From Actinomycetes bacterium (GTDB taxonomy: Bacteria > Actinomycetota > Acidimicrobiia > Acidimicrobiales > RAAP-2): a stretch of 64,000 nt of DNA. The stretch is from positions 310,001 to 374,000 of the forward strand of contig JAJZUS010000001.1 of assembly GCA_021848365.1 (NCBI GenBank), written 5' to 3'. This document shows, piece after piece, positions 8,008-16,667 of this stretch (the stretch's first letter is position 1; each line of letters opens with the position of its first letter). The notes under the pieces were generated by a model that was not told where the DNA came from, made no database searches, and worked only from the letters and a program-made list of their open reading frames with translations. The position numbers were made by a program, and so were the translations under genes.

Positions 8008-9222
8008 TCATTCGTATCGGAGGGCGTCAACGGGACGAAGCGACGCGGCCCGGTAGGCGGGATAGATGCCGGCCAGCACGCCGACGCCCAGAGCCACTCC
8101 GAGTGCCAGCGGAACGGAGTACGAGGCGAGCACGGGCTTCACTCCGGCAATCGTGAAGTGAGACACCCCGATTCCCGCGGCCGCTCCGATGACCCCACCG
8201 AGGAACGAGATGACGACCGACTCGACCAGGAATTGGAAGAGCACGATCAGCTTTCGCGCGCCGATGGCCTTGCGGATGCCGATCTCTCGCGTTCGCTCGG
8301 TGACCGTGACGAGCATGATGTTCATGACGCCGATGGCGCCGACGAGCAGGGACACGGCGGCGACCCATCCCAGCAGTGTCGTGAACGTCTTGGCGCTCGA
8401 CGTCGCCGTGGAGATCAACGATGCTTGGTTGAGCACCGTGAAGGGCAGGCTGGCGACCGTCGTGTCATTCTGTGCGGCCAGGATGCTCTCGACCTCGCCC
8501 TGGGCCAGTGACAAGGTCGAGGCGGATCGGCCCTGGATGAGTAGTTCGCTGAAGGACGTCGACTCCCCCGTCAACTGGTCCTCCACGGCGGTGTAGGGGG
8601 CTATCGCTACGGCGTCGGCGTTACTGAGTCCCGATGATCCCTTGGCCGCGAGCAGCCCGACGACCGTGAACTGGGCGTTGCCCAGGGTGATCTGCTGACC
8701 GAGGGGATTGGAGCCCACGGAGAAGAGCCCGCTCGCCGCCGACGCCCCGAGATCGACCACTTGGGCGTGTGCCGCCACGTCCGCCGAGGTGATCGCCCGA
8801 CCCGCGGACACCGTGTAGTTGGACGCCGCCAAGTAGGAGGGGGTGGAACCGATGACGGACGTCGTGTAGGTGAGGGTTCCGTTCGTCGCGGTGACGGACG
8901 TGGAGATCACGGGGGAGACGGACTTCACGTCAGGTGCGTTCTCACGATTCGACAAGAGGGTGATGGACTGCGCGTTCAGCTGATTGAAGCGAATCTGAGG
9001 ACCCGACGACGAGAACTGCCCGGCTGAGAAGACCGTCAGGGTGTTCGTGCCCAAGCTCTGGATCGAGTTCTGGATCGACTGGGAGCTTCCGGTCCCGATC
9101 GCCAGCAGGACGATGACCGACGCGACGCCGATCAGCACCCCGAGCATCGTGAGGAGAGTGCGGAGCCAGTTCGATCCGATGCCCCGCAGGGCCATCCGCA
9201 CGCTGTCGAGGAGCCGGAACAT
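8008..9222 (-). CDS. MacB-type ABC permease (FtsX/MacB fold)
   Basis: 404 residues with the MacB layout: helix 1 after NWLRTLLTMLGVLIGVAS, a ~220-residue extracytoplasmic domain (about 45-270), then three C-terminal helices holding ERTREIGIRKAIGAR and the closing RAASLRPVDALRYE. It has no fused ATPase, unlike E. coli MacB, and pairs with the ATPase gene, which overlaps it by one base. MacB-type permeases work by mechanotransmission, driving the periplasmic adaptor rather than moving substrate through the membrane. Substrate unknown. Confidence 0.9.
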   Translation of the reverse strand: MFRLLDSVRMALRGIGSNWLRTLLTMLGVLIGVASVIVLLAIGTGSSQSIQNSIQSLGTNTLTVFSAGQFSSSGPQIRFNQLNAQSITLLSNRENAPDVKSVSPVISTSVTATNGTLTYTTSVIGSTPSYLAASNYTVSAGRAITSADVAAHAQVVDLGASAASGLFSVGSNPLGQQITLGNAQFTVVGLLAAKGSSGLSNADAVAIAPYTAVEDQLTGESTSFSELLIQGRSASTLSLAQGEVESILAAQNDTTVASLPFTVLNQASLISTATSSAKTFTTLLGWVAAVSLLVGAIGVMNIMLVTVTERTREIGIRKAIGARKLIVLFQFLVESVVISFLGGVIGAAAGIGVSHFTIAGVKPVLASYSVPLALGVALGVGVLAGIYPAYRAASLRPVDALRYE

Positions 9223-9974
9223 CAGGCGCCGACGCTCGTGGGCTCTTGTCGCCGATCGCTGATGATCGACCCGTCGCGTAGCTCGACGACGCGTGACGCG
9301 AAGGCGGCGATGTCGTGCTCGTGGGTGATCATCACGATCGTTCGTCCGTGGGCGTGCAGCTCGTGAAAGAGGGCCATCAGTTCCAGCGACGAGGTCGTGT
9401 CGAGGGCTCCGGTGGGCTCGTCCGCGAGGATCAGCGCCGGATTAGTGCCGATGGCCCGTGCGACCGCGACCCTCTGCTGCTGGCCTCCGGACAGCTCATT
9501 GGGCCAGTGGTCGAGACGGTTGGCGAGGCCGACGAGGGTGAGCGCCGCGACGGCGCGTTGACGGCGCTCGCGATGAGGGATGCCGCCGTAGACGAGAGGG
9601 AGCTCGACGTTCTGAAGGGCCGACATGCGAGGAATCAGGTTGAAGCCCTGGAAGACGAATCCGATTCGGGTATTGCGAATCCGCGACAGGGCACGATCGT
9701 CGAGGTCGCGGATGTTGACGCCCTCCAGGCTGTAGTGCCCGCTGGTCGGGAAGTCGAGGCACCCGGTGATGCTCATCAGCGTGGACTTGCCGGATCCGGA
9801 GGCCCCCACGATGGCGACGAACTCTCCGCGGTCGACGCGGAGGTCCACGTGTCGGACCGCGTGGACGACCTCGCTCCCCATCGCATAGCTCTTCATGACG
9901 TCGGCGAGCATGATCACGGGCGGGGACGCGGGAGGAGCGGACGCGGCGTCGCTCCGTGCGTCGAAGACGGTCAC
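9222..9974 (-). CDS. MacB/LolD-type ABC ATPase
   Basis: 250 residues. Walker A is GASGSGKST, the Q-loop region reads [10 protein letters not shown], the signature is [14 protein letters not shown], Walker B is [12 protein letters not shown] and the switch histidine is in MITHEHD. This is the MacB/LolD/FtsE class that partners FtsX-like permeases. The start overlaps the upstream adaptor stop by 4 bp and its stop touches the permease start, so the three are translationally coupled. Confidence 0.93.
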   Translation of the reverse strand: MTVFDARSDAASAPPASPPVIMLADVMKSYAMGSEVVHAVRHVDLRVDRGEFVAIVGASGSGKSTLMSITGCLDFPTSGHYSLEGVNIRDLDDRALSRIRNTRIGFVFQGFNLIPRMSALQNVELPLVYGGIPHRERRQRAVAALTLVGLANRLDHWPNELSGGQQQRVAVARAIGTNPALILADEPTGALDTTSSLELMALFHELHAHGRTIVMITHEHDIAAFASRVVELRDGSIISDRRQEPTSVGA

Positions 9975-11941
9975 CCCAGTCCTCCACCGCCGAATCGGGC
10001 ACCACCTCCGAAGCCACCACCCCCGAAGCCACCACCCCCGAAGCCCCGCGTTGAACCCGACGATGACGACGAGGTCGCGGCACTGACGCTGGCCTGGGGA
10101 ACGACCACGGTCTCTCCCAGCGTCAGACCACTCGTCACCTGGGTGTCGGTGCCACCGACGACGCCAGTCGTCACTCGCATCGTCGTGGTGACGCCGTTCT
10201 TCATGACCTGGACCGTGGACGTCGAACCATTGGTCGTGATGGCCGTGCTCGGAAGTTCCAGGACGTTCGATGCGGTCTGAACGACGACCTGCACGTCGGC
10301 CGTGGCCCCGTCCTTCACGGACGATGGCGGAGAGGTCAGGCTGATCGTGACCGGATAGGTGGTCACGTTGCTCGTCGTGGTCGACACCGGTGAGATCGAC
10401 GTCACGATGCCCTGGATGGTGGTATTGGGATCTGCGGGCAGCGTGATCGTCGCCGTCTGGTGGGTGGCGAGTTTCACCGCGTCGGCCTCCGCGAAGTCCG
10501 CGATCACTTCCAGCTGGCGCAGTCCCGTGATGGTGACGAGGGCCGCGCCGGACGAACCCGACCCGGTGCTGCTGGAGCTCGACGAACTCGTGAGCAGCGT
10601 CGAGCCACTGCCGCTGACGGTCTGGCCGACGGTTCCGTTGACGCCGGTCACCGTTCCCGAGATCATCGCCACGAGTCGTGTCTGCTGCACGGACTTCTGA
10701 TCCTGTACGAGTGTCGCTTGGTCCTGCGCGACCGTGTTGTCATCCTGGAGGAGTCCGACGCGACTCTGGGCGATGGAGCTCTGGTCTTGGGCGATGGCGT
10801 TGCGGTCCGACGTGATCGTGCTCGAGTTGCCCTGCAGGTTCTGCTGGGCGATTTGGACCGAGAGCTCCTGAGCGGAGATCGTCGTCTGCTGGCTGGTGAT
10901 CTGCTGTTGATCCGTGACGATCTTCGACTGGTCGGTAGCGATCACGGCGTTCTCAGTGGTGCAGCCGTCGACGGCGGTGGTCAACGTGACGGGCAGGCCG
11001 ACGGACACCCCGTAGACGCTCACCGCCTCGACGTAGTAGATGTACGTCGTGTCGGCCGCGAGGCCCGAGACGGTGACCGACACCTGAGACGGTGACGTGG
11101 CCTTGGCCATGGTGAACGCCGCCGAGGTGCTGCCGTAGGCCGTCGTGGTGCCGTAGAGGAAGTAGTAGGTCGTGTCGGCGCCGTTCGGGTTGATGGTCGC
11201 CGTCAATTGGGCGGTGGTGGTGGCGATCGCCGTGGCCCCACCCGTGGCGACGGAGGGAGCGCCGCCCGGGTTGGGGGTCACGGAGGATCCCGAAGCACCC
11301 GACGATGTTCCGGGAGTGGCGGCCGGGCAGCCGAGCGAGGCGATGGTCGTGTAGGTGGCCGTGGCCGTCGCGAGGTTCTGCTGGTCGGTCGCGAGCTGTG
11401 CCTGATCCGTGGCGAGTTGATTCTGGTCGTTGGTCAGCTGCTGCTGCGCATTCAGGAGGGCTTGCTGGTTCTGCTCCTTCTGGAGGGCAGTTCCGCCAGT
11501 CAGGTCCGTCGTCAACTGCTGTTGGGCGTTGGCGAGCGTCGTCTGCTCGCTCGCCAGGGCGGCGCGGGCGAGATTCAAGTTCATGCGGGCCACGGTGAAG
11601 GCGGTCGTGGCTGCGCGGAGGCTCGTTTGCGCCGGGGTGCTGTCGATCGTGGCGAGGACTTGACCCGCCACGACGGACTGCCCGACCCCCACGTACAGCG
11701 ACTGGAGGGTACCGCTGGTTGAGAAGTTCTCGTCGGCCGTGCTGGCGGCGGTCACACTCCCCGACGCGGAGACGGTGGCCTGGACCGTTCCCCGCGTGAC
11801 CGAGACGGTTCGGATCGCCGTGGTCGTGCCCGTCGACGGAGTTCGGTAGATGAAGTAGAAGACGACGCCGGCGACGACGGCGACGGCGAGCGCGAGGGTG
11901 GAGTAGCGCAGCGCGCGTCGGGTCGAACGGCGGTGTCTCAT
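9971..11941 (-). CDS. MacA/HlyD-type adaptor with an inserted fibronectin-III-like domain
   Basis: 656 residues, much longer than typical MacA (~370). Membrane anchor at ~15-32; lipoyl half-domain with GTLQSLYVGVGQSVVAGQVL at ~77-96; first coiled-coil helix ~108-200, rich in DQ/TDQ repeats; C205; fibronectin-III-like domain ~229-324 (TATINPNGADTTYYFLYG, VSGLAADTTYIYYVEA); C327; second coiled-coil ~330-422; second lipoyl half; beta-barrel domain ~475-560; and a C-terminal (F)GGGG tail. ATG at 11941 was chosen because the anchor follows directly. It should link the MacB-type permease to the outside of the cell. The insert at the hairpin tip is unusual. Confidence 0.88.
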   Translation of the reverse strand: MRHRRSTRRALRYSTLALAVAVVAGVVFYFIYRTPSTGTTTAIRTVSVTRGTVQATVSASGSVTAASTADENFSTSGTLQSLYVGVGQSVVAGQVLATIDSTPAQTSLRAATTAFTVARMNLNLARAALASEQTTLANAQQQLTTDLTGGTALQKEQNQQALLNAQQQLTNDQNQLATDQAQLATDQQNLATATATYTTIASLGCPAATPGTSSGASGSSVTPNPGGAPSVATGGATAIATTTAQLTATINPNGADTTYYFLYGTTTAYGSTSAAFTMAKATSPSQVSVTVSGLAADTTYIYYVEAVSVYGVSVGLPVTLTTAVDGCTTENAVIATDQSKIVTDQQQITSQQTTISAQELSVQIAQQNLQGNSSTITSDRNAIAQDQSSIAQSRVGLLQDDNTVAQDQATLVQDQKSVQQTRLVAMISGTVTGVNGTVGQTVSGSGSTLLTSSSSSSSTGSGSSGAALVTITGLRQLEVIADFAEADAVKLATHQTATITLPADPNTTIQGIVTSISPVSTTTSNVTTYPVTISLTSPPSSVKDGATADVQVVVQTASNVLELPSTAITTNGSTSTVQVMKNGVTTTMRVTTGVVGGTDTQVTSGLTLGETVVVPQASVSAATSSSSSGSTRGFGGGGFGGGGFGGGARFGGGGLG

Positions 11942-11999
11942 GATCAGGGTCGTCCTTGGCTCGTGACGTGGCGGCGGGGGGGTGGTGGGCAGAGTGACA

Positions 12000-12596
12000 T
12001 CAGCCGGCGGGGGTCGTGGTCGTGGTGGGCGAAGGGAGGAGGGCCCGGCACGCGGCGAGAGCATGCGAGTACTTCGGGTTGGCCGTCGTCGCGGGGCGAG
12101 CGCCGCCGGATGGCCTCGTGCCGCCGGCGGGCAGGGTGACTCCGTGGAGCGTCATGCAGTTGCGGAACGCCGCGAGGGCCGTCGAGTTGCCCCCGTTGAA
12201 TCCACCACCGAAGCCCGAGCCTGCGGGCCGGAACTTGGCGCACGCCTGGAAGGCCGCGCGGGTCGCTGGGCTGAATCCACCCCGCGATGCCGGAGCCGAC
12301 CCGGGAGCGCGACTCCCGGAGCCCGGTGTCGACGAGCCCGAGCCCGGGGCGCCGAATCCTCCCGACGGCAGCGTCACACCGTGAGTTTTGAGACAGTCGG
12401 CGAAAGCCGTTGATGATGCGGCTCCCGCCGGCACCGTGGTCGCGGCAGCGCCCCCGCTCGATGTCGCGGTCGTGCCCGACGCCACCGAGGAGGAGCTTCC
12501 GCACGCCGCGAGGGCTACTCCACTCAGCGCCAGGAGTGTGAGTGTTCCCCCGAGGGAGCGAAGACGGTGAAGGGAGAGGGGTGCTGGTGCGGCCAC
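12000..12596 (-). CDS. lipoprotein with duplicated Cys-His-GVTLP motif
   Basis: 198 residues, GTG start. The signal peptide ends in a clear lipobox (LAAC at ~29-32), predicting a lipid-anchored surface protein. After a Ser/Thr-rich linker there are two copies of one module: FADCLKTHGVTLPSGG and FRNCMTLHGVTLPAGG, each followed ~35-45 residues later by an A(C)-containing helix (AFQACAKFRP; ALAACRALLP). Modules are joined by Gly/Pro/Ser-rich linkers. It is the first gene of the exporter operon, 58 bp before the adaptor. Similar Cys-x3-His-Gly proteins occur in actinobacteria without known function; metal or substrate binding is speculative. Confidence 0.82.
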   Translation of the reverse strand: MAAPAPLSLHRLRSLGGTLTLLALSGVALAACGSSSSVASGTTATSSGGAAATTVPAGAASSTAFADCLKTHGVTLPSGGFGAPGSGSSTPGSGSRAPGSAPASRGGFSPATRAAFQACAKFRPAGSGFGGGFNGGNSTALAAFRNCMTLHGVTLPAGGTRPSGGARPATTANPKYSHALAACRALLPSPTTTTTPAG

Positions 12597-12630
12597 GGCT
12601 GCATCTTCGACAGTGAGCCTGGAGTCTCGG

Positions 12631-12645
12631 TTAAGCGTTCATAAG
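12631..12645. promoter_or_regulatory. 10-bp-spaced direct repeat between exporter operon and response-regulator gene
   Basis: In the divergent intergenic region TTAAG (12631-12635) and ATAAG (12641-12645) form a direct repeat with a 10-bp period, the arrangement bound by OmpR/PhoB-family dimers. It lies between the lipoprotein start and the regulator at 12751, so it could control both operons. Motif evidence only. Confidence 0.35.
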
Positions 12646-12750
12646 ATCTGGCTGGACGTTCGCTCACGGCGTTGACCGCGACCCTGGCGATCCGAGGGCT
12701 CGGTAGAGTCAGGTCCGAGCACTCGGCTCGAGCGCGAAGACGAGGAGTCG

Positions 12751-13431
12751 ATGAGCGTCGAGATTCTGTCGGTCGAGGACGACGACAACCTCGCCTTCGT
12801 GATCGCGGCGGCACTCACGGCGGAGGGCTACGGCGTCGCGAGGGTGGCGACCGGGACGGACGCGCTGAACGCCACCCTGGCAGAGTCGGCGTTCGATCTG
12901 ATCGTGCTGGACGTGATGCTCCCCGACGTGGACGGCTACGAGGTGTGTCAGCGACTGCGAGAGGCCGGGAACCTCACGCCCGTCATCTTCCTGACGGCTA
13001 TGGACTCGGTGGGGGACAAGGTTCGGGGGCTCACGATCGGAGCCGACGACTACGTGACCAAGCCCTTCAGCATCGAAGAGCTGACGGCGCGGGTCCGCTC
13101 TCTGCTGCGCCGTGCCGGACGCGTGGTGGCCCCCGTGCCTCAACGATTCGGAGAGGTGCAGATCGACCTTGACGAACGGACGGTCTCGCGGGGTGGGGCC
13201 CTCATCGACCTGTCTCCCACCGAGTTCCGACTTCTCGCGTTTCTCTCTCGACACGCCGGCCACGTCTTGTCGCGGTGGCAGATAATCGACAATGTCTGGG
13301 GCTACGGCTTCGATGGTGATCCCACCATCGTCGAGTCGTTCATCTCACAGCTGCGCCGCAAGGTTGACACGTCACCCCCCACCCTGATCCGGACCGTGCG
13401 AGGCGTGGGCTATCGCCTCGAGAGGGACTGA
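12751..13431 (+). CDS. OmpR/PhoB-family response regulator
   Basis: 226 residues. Receiver domain residues 1-~118 with the acidic pocket (EDDD), phospho-acceptor D54 in LIVLDVMLPD, T82 and K104 in YVTKPF. The C-terminal winged helix (~130-226) has the GHVLSRWQIIDNVWGYGFDG and RTVRGVGYRLE motifs. It is 6 bp before the histidine kinase, so the two are a cognate pair. Its divergence from the MacAB-like operon points to control of that exporter, an inference. Confidence 0.95.
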   Translation: MSVEILSVEDDDNLAFVIAAALTAEGYGVARVATGTDALNATLAESAFDLIVLDVMLPDVDGYEVCQRLREAGNLTPVIFLTAMDSVGDKVRGLTIGADDYVTKPFSIEELTARVRSLLRRAGRVVAPVPQRFGEVQIDLDERTVSRGGALIDLSPTEFRLLAFLSRHAGHVLSRWQIIDNVWGYGFDGDPTIVESFISQLRRKVDTSPPTLIRTVRGVGYRLERD

Positions 13432-13437
13432 CGGACG

Positions 13438-14820
13438 ATGAGCCTGCGCTCGCGGCTCGTCCTCGCGGCCGCCGTCCTGCTCGGTGTCCTCGCCGTCATG
13501 AGCGCCATCCTCGTCACCACCGTCGCCCATTCGGAAGTAGCCCAACTCGACGGTCAATTGCGCAGCTCGTTCCCCTTCACTCGAACGATCCCCTCGGGGC
13601 ACACCCCGCCGGAGCCGCCCCCGCTCCATCGCGCGTTCTCGGCGAGTCATGTGGGTGCCTTCTACATTGCGTCGATAGCGGCCGGGCATCGCACGGTGCT
13701 CTCGACTCCGCTGGGCGTCGCGAGTGCGGTACCCGAACTACCTCCGATGAAGACGACGTCACCACGGAACCCCGTCATCGCCACGGTGGGGTCACTCAGT
13801 GGGACGATCACGTGGCGAGCCATTCTCTTGCGCGCGGTGGCGAATCGGGGCGAGATCCTCATCGCCATTCCCATGAACCACGTCGCGAGCACGCTGGCGG
13901 CGCTGCGTTTCGGTCTCCTCGTCGTAGGGCTGGTGATCCTGGTCGTGCTGGGAGCGGTTGGAATCTGGATCGTTCGGCTGGGACTGAGGCCCATCGATGA
14001 CGTCACCGAGATCGCCTCCGCCATTGCCAGTGGAGATCGCTCGCGCCGGGTTCGGCCCCAGCGCGCGGGGACTGAGGCGGCACGACTGAGTGACGCCGTG
14101 AACACCATGTTGGACGAGCAGTTGGAGCTCGAGTCGCGCCTCCGGCAGTTTGTCGCGGATGCCTCCCACGAGCTCCGCAGCCCCGTCTCGGTCATCCAGG
14201 GCGTCACCGAACTCTGGCGGGTCGGGGAGCTGCGCGAGGGCCCCGCGGCCGACGAGGCTATGCGTCGGGTCGGTCGAGCGAGCCACCAGATGAGTCGCCT
14301 CGTCGAAGAGTTGCTCCTGCTGGCGCGACTCGATGAGGGGCAGGGTATAACGGTCTCGTCGGTGAACCTGTCTCGCCTAGTCGCCGACGTGGTCAGCCAG
14401 GTGCGAGAGTCGCGCCCGGATCGGGTAATTCGCGTTGACCCGGGACACGATGTGGCGGTCAATGCGGATGAGGGTGCCCTGCGGCGCGTGTTGGACAACC
14501 TCGTGACGAATGCGGTTCGTCATACTCCGTCGTCGACGTTGGTTCAGGTGTCGGTGATCGAGCACGACGACGACGTCGAGCTGGTCGTCGACGACACAGG
14601 CCCCGGGATGACGACGGAGGAGGTCGCGCTCGCCTTCGATCGGTTCTGGCAGGCTGACCTGTCTCGTTCGGCGGTGGGCTCCGGACTGGGTCTCGCCATC
14701 GTCCGGGGACTCGTCGAGGCGCACGGTGGCGCGGTGAAGATTCACTCCCGTCCCGGCGAGGGGACGACGGTGCGCGTGATCGTCCCCCGTGGGGTGGGCC
14801 CGCGCGACGTCGGGGCGTGA
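13438..14820 (+). CDS. HisKA sensor histidine kinase
   Basis: 460 residues. Two membrane helices (~8-30 and ~158-180) bracket a ~125-residue extracytoplasmic sensor rich in Pro and His (PSGHTPPEPPPLHRAF). HAMP ~180-232, then HisKA with H244 in ADASHELRSPVSVIQG, and HATPase_c with N-box DNLVTNAVRHT, G1 DDTGPGM and G2 GLGLAIVRGLVEAHGG. It should phosphorylate the regulator just upstream. A His/Pro-rich sensor might detect a metal or cell-envelope stress; untested. Confidence 0.94.
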   Translation: MSLRSRLVLAAAVLLGVLAVMSAILVTTVAHSEVAQLDGQLRSSFPFTRTIPSGHTPPEPPPLHRAFSASHVGAFYIASIAAGHRTVLSTPLGVASAVPELPPMKTTSPRNPVIATVGSLSGTITWRAILLRAVANRGEILIAIPMNHVASTLAALRFGLLVVGLVILVVLGAVGIWIVRLGLRPIDDVTEIASAIASGDRSRRVRPQRAGTEAARLSDAVNTMLDEQLELESRLRQFVADASHELRSPVSVIQGVTELWRVGELREGPAADEAMRRVGRASHQMSRLVEELLLLARLDEGQGITVSSVNLSRLVADVVSQVRESRPDRVIRVDPGHDVAVNADEGALRRVLDNLVTNAVRHTPSSTLVQVSVIEHDDDVELVVDDTGPGMTTEEVALAFDRFWQADLSRSAVGSGLGLAIVRGLVEAHGGAVKIHSRPGEGTTVRVIVPRGVGPRDVGA

Positions 14821-15277
14821 CCGCGACGTCGGATCTCCCATTCCCACATCGGATCGCGCTGGGCGCTCGCGAGGGTGAGGAGACCCCGAGACGCCCTCGT
14901 GAGCGGGGTCGTGGGTGTGGGTGGCGTCGACACCGGCGCCGAGCTGGGTGTGATCGCTCTCGGGCGAAGATCGTCGGGATACTCGACGAGACGGTGACGC
15001 TCGAAGAGCCATCGTGGTCCCTCGGGAATCGCCCGACGATGCGATCCCCTCGGCCCCGGGGCCGTTGGTTACCGGCGCGGCGTTGAGCGCTGATCCCACG
15101 TCCCTACCCGCTCGTCGAGGGCGACGCAGTGGCCGGAGTGCCCCCCCGGGAGGATGCCGACCGGAACGGCATCGGCCTCCACTCATGCAGACGAGACGGA
15201 GGTGCCCGTCGTCGCGTCATCCCGACTTCCCGCGAAGCGTCCCGGAGCGTGTCGCCGTGACGAGGTTGACACGATGC

Positions 15278-15694
15278 ATGATCCTCATCGCCCACGCCAA
15301 AGACCGCACCACCTTCGACCGGGACGTCCTGCGCTCCCCGGACCCCGTCATCGTCGATTTCTGGACGCCGAGGTGCGCACCGCGTGGATTCGCGGACAGG
15401 ATGCCCCGGTGCTGCCCCCGACGTCCCGAGGGGCATCGACGTCGGGGAGGACCTCGCTCGCCAGCGTCGGCGCGGACTTCACCGCCACCCTGGCCCGGCC
15501 GAAGAGCGGACTCCGCTCTGCGCCGGGAGGTGAAGGAGCTGAGTCTGGTCGACATCGGTGTTCCCCTCGCGACCCTGAGCGAGGTGGTTGGCGACGTCCC
15601 TTCGCTCTTCGACGACGAGGAGCGTCTCGCGCTGGACGAGGTGGACGGTGCCTTCGAGGTGCGGCGGCGCTCCCGACGTCCGCACGAGGGCTAG
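15278..15694 (+). pseudogene. decayed thioredoxin-like remnant
   Basis: From an ATG at 15278 the translation reads like a thioredoxin N-terminus: TTFDRDVLRSPDPVIVDFW, then TPRCAP, where an active site W-C-x-x-C would be expected. The second Cys is lost and the sequence turns to Arg/Pro-rich nonsense right after, as after a frameshift. A loosely thioredoxin-like DVGEDLAR appears in another frame near 15430. The same frame as the ATG later gives an acidic, regular segment (LSLVDIGVPLATLSEVVGD), perhaps from a different gene. The whole 14821-15793 stretch holds no intact gene that I can support. Confidence 0.5.
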
Positions 15695-15793
15695 AGCGGA
15701 GATTCGGTCGACGGCAAGGCTCCGCTCGACAATTCGGGGCGGCGACGGAGCGGGCAGTACACTTCCGTCACGTCACGGTCACGAAGGAGGGCC

Positions 15794-16666
15794 ATGCGCC
15801 TCACCCGCCTCACCCTGTCCGCCGCCCTGGTCGGCGCCGCCCTCACGGGCGTCGTCGCCGCGGCTCCGAGCGGCGCGGCGTCGACACCCTCGCTCGCCAG
15901 TTGCAAGACCTCGATCAAGAGCCAGGAGCACCAGAAGGGCTACCTGACCGTTGCGACGGACAGTCCGGCCTACACGCCCTGGTTCGTCAACAACAAGCCG
16001 AGCAACGGGAAGGGCTACGAGTCGGCCGTCGCCTACGCGATCGCCGGTGCCCTCGGGATCTCGAAGAGCCACGTCAAGTGGGTCGTCGAGCCCTTCGACG
16101 CGAGCTACGCGCCGGGACCGAAGCCCTTCGACTTCGACATCAACGAGATCTCCTACACCGCCGACCGGGCGAAGGCCGTGAGCTTCTCCACCTCCTACTA
16201 CGACGTGCAGCAGTCGATCGTGGCCATGAAGGGGACGAAGATCGTGAAGGCCCACTCGCCGGCCCAGCTGCGCACCTACCAGTACGGCGACCAGATCGGC
16301 ACGACCGGGCTCGCCTTCATCAACAGCTACATCAAGCCCACGAAGCCGGCCCGCGTCTACAACACCCTGGACGAGGCGGTGGCGGCGCTCCAGGAGCACC
16401 TGATCGACGCCCTGGTGATCGACACGCCGACCGGGCAGTACATGGCGAGCGCCCAGATCGTGGACAAGAAGAACAAGCCCCTGGCCGTGCAGGTGGGGCA
16501 GTTCCCGAGCGTCGGCGAGCACTACGGGCTCCTCTTCCAGAAGGGCAGTCCGATGGTGGGCTGCGTGGACGCCGCGATCGCCCAGCTGCGTCACAACGGC
16601 ACCCTCGCCCAGTTGACGAAGAAGTGGCTCGGCATCTACACGTCGGTTCCGCTGATCAAGCCCTGA
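15794..16666 (+). CDS. amino-acid ABC transporter substrate-binding protein
   Basis: 290 residues, strong AAGGAGG ribosome site. A Sec signal peptide (h-region ~6-24) is followed by a family-3-like type II binding fold: GYLTVATDSPAYTPWF opening strand, DFDINEISYTADRAKAVSFS, then QIGTTGLAFINSYI at the hinge and DALVIDTPTGQY. A Cys at 37 is preceded by LAS, but 12 residues after the h-region, so lipidation is doubtful. It is the first gene of a three-gene importer with the permease (2 bp away) and ATPase. Substrate is a polar or acidic amino acid by family; the putA gene downstream makes proline or glutamate worth testing. Confidence 0.92.
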   Translation: MRLTRLTLSAALVGAALTGVVAAAPSGAASTPSLASCKTSIKSQEHQKGYLTVATDSPAYTPWFVNNKPSNGKGYESAVAYAIAGALGISKSHVKWVVEPFDASYAPGPKPFDFDINEISYTADRAKAVSFSTSYYDVQQSIVAMKGTKIVKAHSPAQLRTYQYGDQIGTTGLAFINSYIKPTKPARVYNTLDEAVAALQEHLIDALVIDTPTGQYMASAQIVDKKNKPLAVQVGQFPSVGEHYGLLFQKGSPMVGCVDAAIAQLRHNGTLAQLTKKWLGIYTSVPLIKP

Positions 16667-16667
16667 C

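Noticed and set aside
9990-10050. Short GC-rich repeats as a CRISPR or regulatory array
   Set aside because: They are in-frame codons for the FGGGG tail of the adaptor protein.
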